Origin: Clostridia bacterium | Lineage (GTDB): Bacteria; Bacillota; DSM-12270; Thermacetogeniales; Thermacetogeniaceae | NCBI GenBank assembly: GCA_902812435.1 | Contig: CADDZA010000004.1 | Coordinates: 1-48,191, forward strand | DNA: 48,191 bases | Direction: 5' to 3' | Shown here: positions 42,174-48,191 of the stretch, in pieces | Position numbering within the stretch: the first letter of the stretch is position 1 | Layout: every line of letters begins with the position of its first letter | Notes under the pieces: model-generated | Databases searched by the model: none | The model's input: the letters and a program-made list of their open reading frames with translations, nothing else | Told to the model about the DNA's origin: nothing | Translations under genes and position numbers: made by a program

Positions 42174-42204
42174 CGGCTTATCCTTGTGCCTGCTCCCGGA
42201 CTCC
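42174..42204. repeat. Partial intergenic repeat, copy 1
   Basis: CGGCTTATCCTTGTGCCTGC and the CTCCCGGACTC that follows are about 80 percent identical to 46753-46784, with one or two inserted bases. Both copies follow the end of a glutamate synthase operon gene. Copy 1 contains the left arm of the long stem. Confidence 0.4.
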
Positions 42205-42375
42205 GGTTGAACTCGCTTATAACGCGTCGCAGACGGCAGCCGACCGGCTCCTTTGACGGCATCCATGCCGCAGAGTCGCCTGGCTCGACATCCTGTCTCT
42301 CCCCGGTTGCCGTTAACTGCTCCTCGTCAAAGCGAGGTAACAACCTCCGTAAGGTGCAAGGATAAGTGCAATTTT
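42177..42375 (+). other. Long-range stem enclosing a GC-rich structured intergenic segment
   Basis: The 289-bp gap between lpd and the lipoyl gene holds CTTATCCTTGTGCCT (42177-42191) and AGGTGCAAGGATAAG (42352-42366), a 15-pair stem (two G-U) closing 160 nt. Inside are CGGCA/TGCCG and CCTCG/CGAGG hairpins, the second within GTTA/TAAC. A short T5 follows the stem. This could be a structured leader RNA, an attenuator or a small mobile-element remnant with inverted ends. No known riboswitch class is recognised. No gene is seen. Confidence 0.45.
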
Positions 42376-42454
42376 TCATCCGTCAAATGGTGCTGTATGA
42401 GCGGCATGAAGGTCTATAAAGTAAAGTAATGAAATGTTTAAGGAGGTTTTGAAG

Positions 42455-42688
42455 ATGGAAGTTACCTTGCCGTTTCTTGCGGAAGATGTTGACGAAGCGA
42501 CAGTATCCTACTGGAAGGTTGAAGAGGGGGATCACGTCGCTGAGGAGGATGACCTGGTAGAAATGTCCACGAGCAAGGCGGTTTTCACTATCCCTTCACC
42601 GGTGGCCGGAACCGTCGAAGAGATTCTTGTTCAGGAAGGGGATACCGTCAAGGTAGGCCAGGTGCTCTGTATTATCAAAGAGGACTGA
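42455..42688 (+). CDS. Free-standing lipoyl-domain protein
   Basis: The 77-residue protein is a single biotinyl/lipoyl domain: MEVTLPFLAEDVDEATVSYWKVEEGD, then Lys41 in STSKAVFTIPSPVAGTV, and VQEGDTVKVGQVLCII. The hairpin motif resembles lipoylated domains (ETDKA) more than biotinylated ones (AMKM), so Lys41 should carry lipoate. No E2 core or E3-binding domain is attached. The start is ATG 42455, eight bases after AAGGAGG. Placed between Lpd and HdrBC it resembles the LbpA carriers of sHdr sulfur systems, although this operon is built around glutamate synthase. Confidence 0.88.
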   Translation: MEVTLPFLAEDVDEATVSYWKVEEGDHVAEEDDLVEMSTSKAVFTIPSPVAGTVEEILVQEGDTVKVGQVLCIIKED

Positions 42689-42753
42689 TGGCCGTCAATC
42701 CGTCTTTATACTGAAATTTAATTGAAATTGCCTATAGAAAAGAGGAGAAACTG

Positions 42754-44109
42754 GTGGCCACCAAGTATGCGGTTTTTTGGGGATGTCAGATTCCTTCTCG
42801 TCTTCCTTTTTTCGAAAAATCGATTCGCCTTGTCTTAGAACAGATCGGGATAGAGATCATTGATTTGCCCGGATTTACCTGCTGCCCCGAAAAAACCCTC
42901 GTTAAGAGCTATTCGGAGGATACCTGGTTATTAACGGCAGCCCGCAACCTAGCGGTGGCGGAGGCTTCGGGTTTACCCCTCCTTACCCCCTGTAACGGGT
43001 GCTACAGCACTTTAAAAACTGTTTCGGTAAAGATCAAAGACTCGGTGGATCTAAAGGAAAGGGTGTCATCCCGCTTGCGGGAGATTAACCTCGACTTGAA
43101 AGGCAGCATTGTAGTCAAGCACCTGGTTGAGGTCCTGCATGACGACGTGGGCCCGGCGAAGATCAGTAGGCAGGTAAAACACCCTCTGGTGGGTATGCGG
43201 ATTGCCGTTCACTACGGATGCCACCTGATCCGTCCCAGTGCCCAGTTGCGATTTGATGATCCCATCCACCCGGAAAAGTTGGATACGCTGGTACGCGCGC
43301 TGGGTGCAGAACCCTGCAGCTATGATACTAAGATGCTTTGCTGCGGAAGCGGGCTGGGTTTTGCCGGGGCACAGGAGGATGCGACAATGTTGATGAGGAA
43401 AAAGCTGCTGGACATCAGGGACAGGGCCGATGCTCTCACCCTAGTCTGTCCTGCTTGCTTTATCCAGTATGACCAGAGACAGTTTGTTTTGCAGCGGCAG
43501 GGGGAGCAGTTGGGTATACCGGTTTTCGGGTACCAGGAACTGCTCGGCCTGGCCCTCGGACTGTCCGGGGATGCTTTGGGACTCGGTGAACACCGGGTGA
43601 AAACGGACGACTTTATCCGGTCCTGGCGGGAAAGGATGAGTATCAACAACAGGATTAAGGAACACCTTGATCTGGCTGCATTAAAAAAATGTTACAGCTG
43701 CGGTGCCTGTCTGGATGATTGTCCGGTTGCACAACTGGACGGGAGTTTTCAACCCAGGGAAGTCATCGGGGATTTACTAAAGGGAAATTTGGCCGGCCTT
43801 TTTCAAAATCAAACGATCTGGCAGTGCCTTGAGTGCCATACCTGTTCCGAACTCTGCCCCCAGAAGTTTGGCATGGAGAAGGTCTTTATCGTCTTAAAAG
43901 GCATGGCATCTGAACAGGGTTGCGCACCGTCACCGATTCAGGGGGGAATAAAAACGTTCTTGAAGACTGCCAGACTTGGAGCGGTTGACGACAAGGCGCG
44001 CAAGAAGCTTGGCCTGGAGGCTCTTCCACCCGGGGGAGAGGCTGAACTGCGAAAACTACTGGGCCTAACAGGACAAGAAGATGGGGGAGGATATCATGAG
44101 AGGAACTAA
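42754..44109 (+). CDS. HdrB-HdrC fusion (heterodisulfide reductase-like)
   Basis: The 451-residue protein joins two Hdr parts. Residues about 1-285 are HdrB-like with two CCG-type motifs: GFTCCPEK plus TPCNGCYS, and KMLCCGSGLGF plus VCPACFIQYD, which in methanogens hold noncubane 4Fe-4S clusters. Residues about 300-400 are HdrC-like with two ferredoxin sites, CYSCGACLDDCP and CLECHTCSELCP. HdrBC units pass two electrons to or from disulfides or quinone-like acceptors. The GTG start (42754) follows GAGGAG. The 3' end overlaps the amidotransferase gene by 14 bp. There is no HdrA in the window. Confidence 0.9.
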   Translation: MATKYAVFWGCQIPSRLPFFEKSIRLVLEQIGIEIIDLPGFTCCPEKTLVKSYSEDTWLLTAARNLAVAEASGLPLLTPCNGCYSTLKTVSVKIKDSVDLKERVSSRLREINLDLKGSIVVKHLVEVLHDDVGPAKISRQVKHPLVGMRIAVHYGCHLIRPSAQLRFDDPIHPEKLDTLVRALGAEPCSYDTKMLCCGSGLGFAGAQEDATMLMRKKLLDIRDRADALTLVCPACFIQYDQRQFVLQRQGEQLGIPVFGYQELLGLALGLSGDALGLGEHRVKTDDFIRSWRERMSINNRIKEHLDLAALKKCYSCGACLDDCPVAQLDGSFQPREVIGDLLKGNLAGLFQNQTIWQCLECHTCSELCPQKFGMEKVFIVLKGMASEQGCAPSPIQGGIKTFLKTARLGAVDDKARKKLGLEALPPGGEAELRKLLGLTGQEDGGGYHERN

Positions 44110-45229
44110 ACCACGCATTCCCTCAGGATGTGCCATAGTTGGGATTTTCAACAGGAAAGCAAAACGATTCAGCGGCTCAGATGTGCTGCGTTCCATCAGG
44201 ACAATGCACGATCGATCCAACGGTCTGGGGGGCGGCTTTGCCGGTTATGGCATTTACCCCGAGTACCGGGATCATTACGCCTTTCACCTCCTGTACGAGG
44301 ATAAGGCGAGCCAGCTGGAGACGGAAAGCTTCCTTGAGGAAAATTTCAATATCGACCGGAGTGAGCCGATTCCGACCAGGCCGCATCCGAACATCACCGA
44401 TCCGCCCATCCTCTGGCGTTACTTTTTACGCCTGAAACCTCACCATCAGGAAAGATTGCAAATAGAAAACGGCACCTGTGAACCTGCGATTCGCTCCGGA
44501 CAGGGAGACGAGAGGGATTTCGTGGTTCAACAGGTAATGTACATAAACCGGTACATCGGTGGAGCTTTTGTGGCGTCGAGCGGCAAGAACATGGGAGTTT
44601 TCAAGGGTGTCGGTTTTCCGGAAGACATCGGTGAATTTTTCCGGATTGATGAATACGAGGGGTACATGTGGACGGCCCATGGTCGTTTTCCTACGAACAC
44701 GCCCGGATGGTGGGGCGGTGCCCATCCCTTTACAATTCTAGACTGGTCTGTGGTACATAACGGTGAAATCTCTTCCTACGGAATAAACAAGCGCTATCTC
44801 GAAATGTTTGGCTACCACTGTACCCTTCAGACAGACACAGAAGTTATCGCTTACCTTTTTGATTTGCTGCACAGACGCCACGGACTCCCCCTTGAGGTAA
44901 CATGTATGGCTTTGGCGGCACCCTTCTGGAAGGATGTTGACCGTAATAAGGATGGTAAAGCCGAACTGGCCCGGGGGTTGCGCCAGGTTTACGGGTCGGC
45001 GTTGCTGAACGGCCCATTCAGCGTCCTGGTAGGATATAACGGCGGGATGATCGGGTTGACGGACCGGATCAAGCTAAGACCGCTGGTTTGCGCCGAAAAA
45101 GAGGATTACATGTATCTGGCAAGTGAAGAGAGCGCCATTCGGGAAATCTGCCCGGCACCCGACCGGGTTTGGGCTATCAAAGCCGGGGAACCGGTTATGG
45201 TGCAACTGGACGAGGGGGTGCAGCCATGA
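44096..45229 (+). CDS. Glutamate synthase amidotransferase (class II) subunit
   Basis: This N-terminal nucleophile glutaminase domain frees ammonia from glutamine and passes it to the FMN subunit. From ATG 44096 (GGGAGG) the product has 377 residues; the catalytic Cys is in PSGCAIVGIF, residue 12, implying removal of a short propeptide. WTAHGRFPTNTPGWWGGAHPF and VVHNGEISSYG are the glutamine-binding motifs. It is a separate subunit, as in archaeal GltS and GlxB proteins. Its stop overlaps the FMN subunit start (ATGA). Confidence 0.93.
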   Translation: MRGTKPRIPSGCAIVGIFNRKAKRFSGSDVLRSIRTMHDRSNGLGGGFAGYGIYPEYRDHYAFHLLYEDKASQLETESFLEENFNIDRSEPIPTRPHPNITDPPILWRYFLRLKPHHQERLQIENGTCEPAIRSGQGDERDFVVQQVMYINRYIGGAFVASSGKNMGVFKGVGFPEDIGEFFRIDEYEGYMWTAHGRFPTNTPGWWGGAHPFTILDWSVVHNGEISSYGINKRYLEMFGYHCTLQTDTEVIAYLFDLLHRRHGLPLEVTCMALAAPFWKDVDRNKDGKAELARGLRQVYGSALLNGPFSVLVGYNGGMIGLTDRIKLRPLVCAEKEDYMYLASEESAIREICPAPDRVWAIKAGEPVMVQLDEGVQP

Positions 45230-46728
45230 GGACGTACATTCCACCTGAGTTTATTGTAAAGATCGATCACCTTCGCTGCCGTCGCTGCAAGCGATGCATC
45301 ATGAACTGTGGTTTTGGGACATTAAGCTTCCAGGACCGGGTCGTGGCCGATAACCACAAGTGTGTGGCCTGCCACCGGTGCGTTACATTTTGCCCGGAAG
45401 GGGCCATCACCATTGAAAATAACCCCCTTTCTTTCAAGGCGAACGAACACTGGACACCTGCGGTTATCAAATCCATCTACAAGCAGGCCGAAACAGGCGG
45501 CATGCTCTTTACCGGGATGGGAAACGACCGAAAGTATATCAGCTATTTTGATCAGCTCGCCCTGGATGCCTGTCAGGTGACGAATCCATCCATTGATCCG
45601 CTGCGCGAGCCGATGGAACTACGGACGTACCTGGGAAGCAAGCCGAACTCGCTGCAGGTCGAGATGAAAGACGGGAATTATACCCTGACAACAGAAATGG
45701 GGCCGCAGATCAAGCTGGAAACCCCCATTATCTTCGCCGGGATGTCCTTCGGTTCCATCAGTTTAAATGCTCATAAGGCCCTCGCAAGGGCAGCTTCCAT
45801 CTGCGGAACACTGATGAACACCGGCGAGGGGGGGCTGCACCGGGAGCTTTACCCTTACAGCAGCAACATTATCGTGCAGGTCGCCTCGGGGAGGTTCGGC
45901 GTCAACCAGGAGTACCTCGACCGGGCTGCCGCGGTGGAAATCAAAATCGGGCAGGGAGCAAAACCGGGTATTGGCGGGCACTTACCGGGGGAAAAGATCA
46001 ACCAGGAAGTTTCCCAGACGCGCATGATCCCCGAGGGGACAGACGCCATTTCCCCTGCACCCCACCACGACATTTATTCTATCGAAGACCTGTCCCAGTT
46101 GATCTACGCCTTGAAGGAGGCCACCCGCTATCAAAAGCCTGTCGGCGTGAAGATCGCCGCGGTCCACAACGTGGCCGCGATCGCGAGCGGTATCGCCCGG
46201 GCGGGTGCAGACTTCATTTACATTGACGGTATGAGAGGAGGTACCGGCGCAACTCCTACCGTCATCCGGGATAACATCGGTATTCCCATCGAGATGGCGA
46301 TAGCTGCGGTAGACGACCGTTTGCGGCAGGAAGGGATCCGCAACTGGGTTACCCTCATAGCAGCCGGTGGAATCAGGTCCAGCGGTGATGTAGCCAAGGC
46401 AATTGCCCTGGGCGCCGATGTTGTAGCAATCGGCACGGCAGCCCTGGTGGCCATGGGATGCCGGTTATGCCAGAAATGCTACACCGGCAACTGTTCCTGG
46501 GGTATAGCCACCCAACGTCCTGAACTGGTAAGGCGCCTTGAGCCCGAAGAGGCAACCGAAAGGCTGGTTAACCTGGTGAGAGGATGGTCCCTCGAACTGA
46601 AAGAAATACTTGGTGCCTTGGGTGTCAATGCCATCGAAAGCCTTAGAGGAAGCCGTGAGCGCTTGCGGGGAATCGGTTTGAACAAGACCGAACTAGAGAT
46701 CCTCGGAGTAAAACCTGCCGGCCGCTAA
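45226..46728 (+). CDS. gltB: Glutamate synthase FMN subunit with N-terminal ferredoxin domain
   Basis: The 500-residue protein has two 4Fe-4S sites at the N-terminus (RCRRCKRCIMNCG and KCVACHRCVTFCPEG), then the FMN-binding glutamate synthase barrel: FAGMSFGSISLNAHKAL, MNTGEGGLHRE, QGAKPGIGGHLPG, DFIYIDGMRGGTGATP, AAGGIRSSGDVAKAIALGADVVAIGTA and the 3Fe-4S-type cysteines in CRLCQKCYTGNC. It reduces 2-iminoglutarate to glutamate. The extra ferredoxin domain shows that electrons come from an iron-sulfur donor. No GltD flavoprotein gene is present. Confidence 0.95.
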   Translation: MRTYIPPEFIVKIDHLRCRRCKRCIMNCGFGTLSFQDRVVADNHKCVACHRCVTFCPEGAITIENNPLSFKANEHWTPAVIKSIYKQAETGGMLFTGMGNDRKYISYFDQLALDACQVTNPSIDPLREPMELRTYLGSKPNSLQVEMKDGNYTLTTEMGPQIKLETPIIFAGMSFGSISLNAHKALARAASICGTLMNTGEGGLHRELYPYSSNIIVQVASGRFGVNQEYLDRAAAVEIKIGQGAKPGIGGHLPGEKINQEVSQTRMIPEGTDAISPAPHHDIYSIEDLSQLIYALKEATRYQKPVGVKIAAVHNVAAIASGIARAGADFIYIDGMRGGTGATPTVIRDNIGIPIEMAIAAVDDRLRQEGIRNWVTLIAAGGIRSSGDVAKAIALGADVVAIGTAALVAMGCRLCQKCYTGNCSWGIATQRPELVRRLEPEEATERLVNLVRGWSLELKEILGALGVNAIESLRGSRERLRGIGLNKTELEILGVKPAGR

Positions 46729-46752
46729 GATAAATCTTAACACTGGGTTGTT

Positions 46753-46784
46753 CCGGCTGATCCTTGCGCTTGCTCCCCGGCACT
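46753..46784. repeat. Partial intergenic repeat, copy 2
   Basis: CCGGCTGATCCTTGCGCTTG and the following CTCCCCGGCACTC resemble the copy at 42174-42204. The right arm of the long stem is not preserved here, so this is a partial copy. It lies in the 535-bp gap after gltB. Confidence 0.4.
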
Positions 46785-46880
46785 CAATACGGCTATGCTA
46801 ACTGAGTAAGAGATGGAATAAATCTATGGTTATCAGACCTCCATAAGTTGCTGGTAGATCCGGCGGTTAGATTCTATTAC

Positions 46881-46903
46881 AAGGCCATGTGCGGGCTTTT
46901 TTT
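46881..46903 (+). terminator. Probable terminator of the glutamate synthase operon
   Basis: AAGGCC (46881-46886) against GGGCTT with one G-G mismatch and a 6-nt loop, followed by seven T residues. It is an imperfect but well-placed intrinsic terminator, about 150 bp after the gltB stop. Confidence 0.55.
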
Positions 46904-46997
46904 GTTCTTTATTGGGATAAAAGTCTCAAGATATGGTAGGAATTTCTTAAAATAAAAGAATCACTATTGTACGATTTTCAGCAAAAGGACAGTTCAT

Positions 46998-47066
46998 GTG
47001 AAACGGCTAAAGAAAGAACTGGAAAAGCAGAAAATTGATCAGGAAAGTCGCGGTTTTTTGCGTTAA
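46998..47066 (+). CDS. Possible 22-residue ORF
   Basis: GTG 46998 behind AAAAGGAC opens a short charged peptide (start MKRLKKELEKQK) ending at TAA 47064-47066. It may be noise or a remnant. The rest of the gap to the receptor gene contains GTCGCGG (47047-47053) paired with CCGCGAC (47096-47102), a 7-bp stem around 42 nt, of unknown meaning, and no other gene. Confidence 0.2.
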   Translation: MKRLKKELEKQKIDQESRGFLR

Positions 47067-47263
47067 TCCTTCCGGCGGTGCCGTACGAGCGTAGCCCGCG
47101 ACAAACTTGGTCAAGCACGTACTGGCAATTGCATGATACCGTGGAAGGTTCTGAGACTTTGTGCATAGCTGTAACAATGGATGTAATAAGTTCGTTATGA
47201 AGGAATCTTTAACCATTTGTCGAATTTTTGTCACATATATAATCAAGAGGGGAGATGCTGTTC

Positions 47264-48139
47264 ATGAAGGTAGGGTTGCGTTGGAAATTAATAATTCTTC
47301 TTATGGGTGCGATTATATTATTTGCTGCGGTTGTCGGTATATATTCCGATAGAGCCATGTATGACAATGTAATCAAGGCAGCCCAGGAAAAATTGAAAGG
47401 CGATCTCGCTTTAGGGGCTGCCTATCTTGATCAACGGTACCCTGGCCATTGGGAGATAAGAGATGGAAAGCTATACAAGGGCGGCACGCTGATGAATGGT
47501 AATTTTGATGCCGTAGATAAAATCGGGTCTCTGACGGGAGATAAGGTGACCATATTTCAGGGTGATACACGGGTAGCGACAAACGTTTTGAAGGATGGGA
47601 AACGTGCCGTTGGGACTAAGGTTGCTCCCGAGGTGGCGGAATCTGTTCTGGAGAAGGGAACTACTTATATTGGAAAAGCAAATGTGGCAGGGGTATTGTA
47701 TCAAACGGCCTACCTGCCCATCAGGGACAGTGAAGGGAAGGTCATAGGGATCTGGTACGTTGGTGTTCCCAATGCGGTATGCGCCAACATGAGCATATCG
47801 TATGCCAAAAGCATGACCCTCTTTAGCCTGGCCGGGATCTTGCTGATCGTTTTGATTTCCTGGTTCTTTGCCGGTTATATCTGCCGTCCCATTCAGGTTT
47901 TGGGCGCGGCTATGCAACAGGTAGGAGAAGGTAATTTAACAGTTCATACAAATTTTGAACCCCGCGACGAAATAGGTTTGTTAGGACAGCAGTTTGACCA
48001 TTCGATAGAAATTTTCAACCAAACCATTAAAAAGATTATCGACGCAAGCAGGGAACTTTTTAATCAGAACCCGCGCCCCCAGTATTTACCATCCCTACAT
48101 TTCAACAGCCACAAGGCTTCCAGCTACAGCACCTGGTAA
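47264..48139 (+). CDS. Cache-HAMP receptor lacking its signalling domain (truncated chemoreceptor)
   Basis: From ATG 47264 (site AGAGGGGAG) the 291-residue product has a membrane helix (about 8-28), an outer single Cache domain (AAYLDQRYPGHWEI, VTIFQGDTRVATNVLKDGKRAVGTKV, IGIWYVGVP), a second helix (about 182-205) and a HAMP domain (RPIQVLGAAMQQVGEGNLTVHTNFEPRDEIGLLGQQFD). A methyl-accepting domain of about 250 residues should follow HAMP. Instead the reading turns into 30 residues of unrelated sequence after DASREL and stops; neither other frame gives a receptor-like continuation. The gene is probably a broken chemoreceptor, cut near 48055. Confidence 0.8.
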   Translation: MKVGLRWKLIILLMGAIILFAAVVGIYSDRAMYDNVIKAAQEKLKGDLALGAAYLDQRYPGHWEIRDGKLYKGGTLMNGNFDAVDKIGSLTGDKVTIFQGDTRVATNVLKDGKRAVGTKVAPEVAESVLEKGTTYIGKANVAGVLYQTAYLPIRDSEGKVIGIWYVGVPNAVCANMSISYAKSMTLFSLAGILLIVLISWFFAGYICRPIQVLGAAMQQVGEGNLTVHTNFEPRDEIGLLGQQFDHSIEIFNQTIKKIIDASRELFNQNPRPQYLPSLHFNSHKASSYSTW

Positions 48140-48191
48140 AGAGTGTAAATAACCCCTTTTCCCTAAATTACCTGTTTTTTTTCAGGGAACA

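Noticed and set aside
46978-47246. Two minus-strand frames (62 and 79 residues) in the gap after gltB
   Set aside because: They overlap each other in different frames, lack ribosome sites and show no recognisable domain.
1-48191. CRISPR array, prophage, IS element, tRNA or rRNA
   Set aside because: No spaced direct repeats, integrase, transposase, phage structural genes, tRNA cloverleaf or rRNA core sequence was noticed on either strand.

Overview
The window reads as chromosome of a strictly anaerobic, Gram-positive-type bacterium of the Clostridia, most like the Peptococcaceae (Desulfotomaculum/Pelotomaculum-type organisms). The reasons are the firmicute-style ribosome binding sites (AGGAGG/GGGGG) with many TTG and GTG starts, the order dnaE-mtrB-accD-accA-pfkA-pyk, an A-type RNase P RNA, an oxygen-sensitive pyruvate formate-lyase with its activase, a selenium-type yedE gene set, and heterodisulfide-reductase-like proteins. 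This placement is inferred from gene content and style; no rRNA, tRNA, prophage, IS element or CRISPR array was seen.

Region 1 (1-11140) is a mannose-centred locus. A plus-strand set (small leader ORF, manC, phosphomannomutase, and a 1198-residue fusion of a GT-A glycosyltransferase to a GH130 phosphorylase) converges on a minus-strand operon (GT4 glycosyltransferase, toroid-type protein, GH5-like hydrolase, GT4 glycosyltransferase fused to a phosphomannose-isomerase cupin). No protein shows a signal peptide. The set looks like a cytoplasmic system that makes GDP-mannose, builds a mannoside, and can recover it by phosphorolysis.

Region 2 (11140-22910) is housekeeping: dnaE, mtrB (TRAP), a DUF2007-like gene, accD-accA, pfkA, pyk, a two-gene sufC-sufB module without sufS/sufU, then rnpB with a strong promoter and terminator.

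Region 3 (22910-33050) is mixed: an AT-richer patch with an interrupted small ORF and a membrane-anchored protein, a DUF763 gene, cbiM plus a PDGLE/CbiN-like gene behind an attenuator-like leader, yedE-yedF-DUF3343 (selenium/sulfur handling), a QueG-like iron-sulfur protein, cca, a hydrolase, a phosphoesterase and an unrecognised protein with a C-terminal cysteine cluster.

Region 4 (33050-48191) holds pflB-pflA, with a possible pseudoknot over the pflB start, a polysaccharide deacetylase, and a nitrogen-assimilation block. That block opens with a promoter, a two-hexaloop ANTAR target RNA and a terminator in front of an ANTAR regulator gene, followed by glnA. It continues with a split glutamate synthase operon (GXGXG, amidotransferase and FMN/ferredoxin domains as separate genes) that also contains dihydrolipoamide dehydrogenase, a free-standing lipoyl protein and an HdrB-HdrC fusion. 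The operon leader carries a second ANTAR-like hexaloop overlapping a terminator. The window ends in a Cache-HAMP receptor gene whose signalling domain is missing.

The strongest candidates for undescribed biology are the lipoyl/Hdr-linked glutamate synthase operon, the RNA-level ANTAR control of GS-GOGAT by a regulator with a degenerate receiver, and the intracellular mannoside locus with the GT-GH130 fusion.
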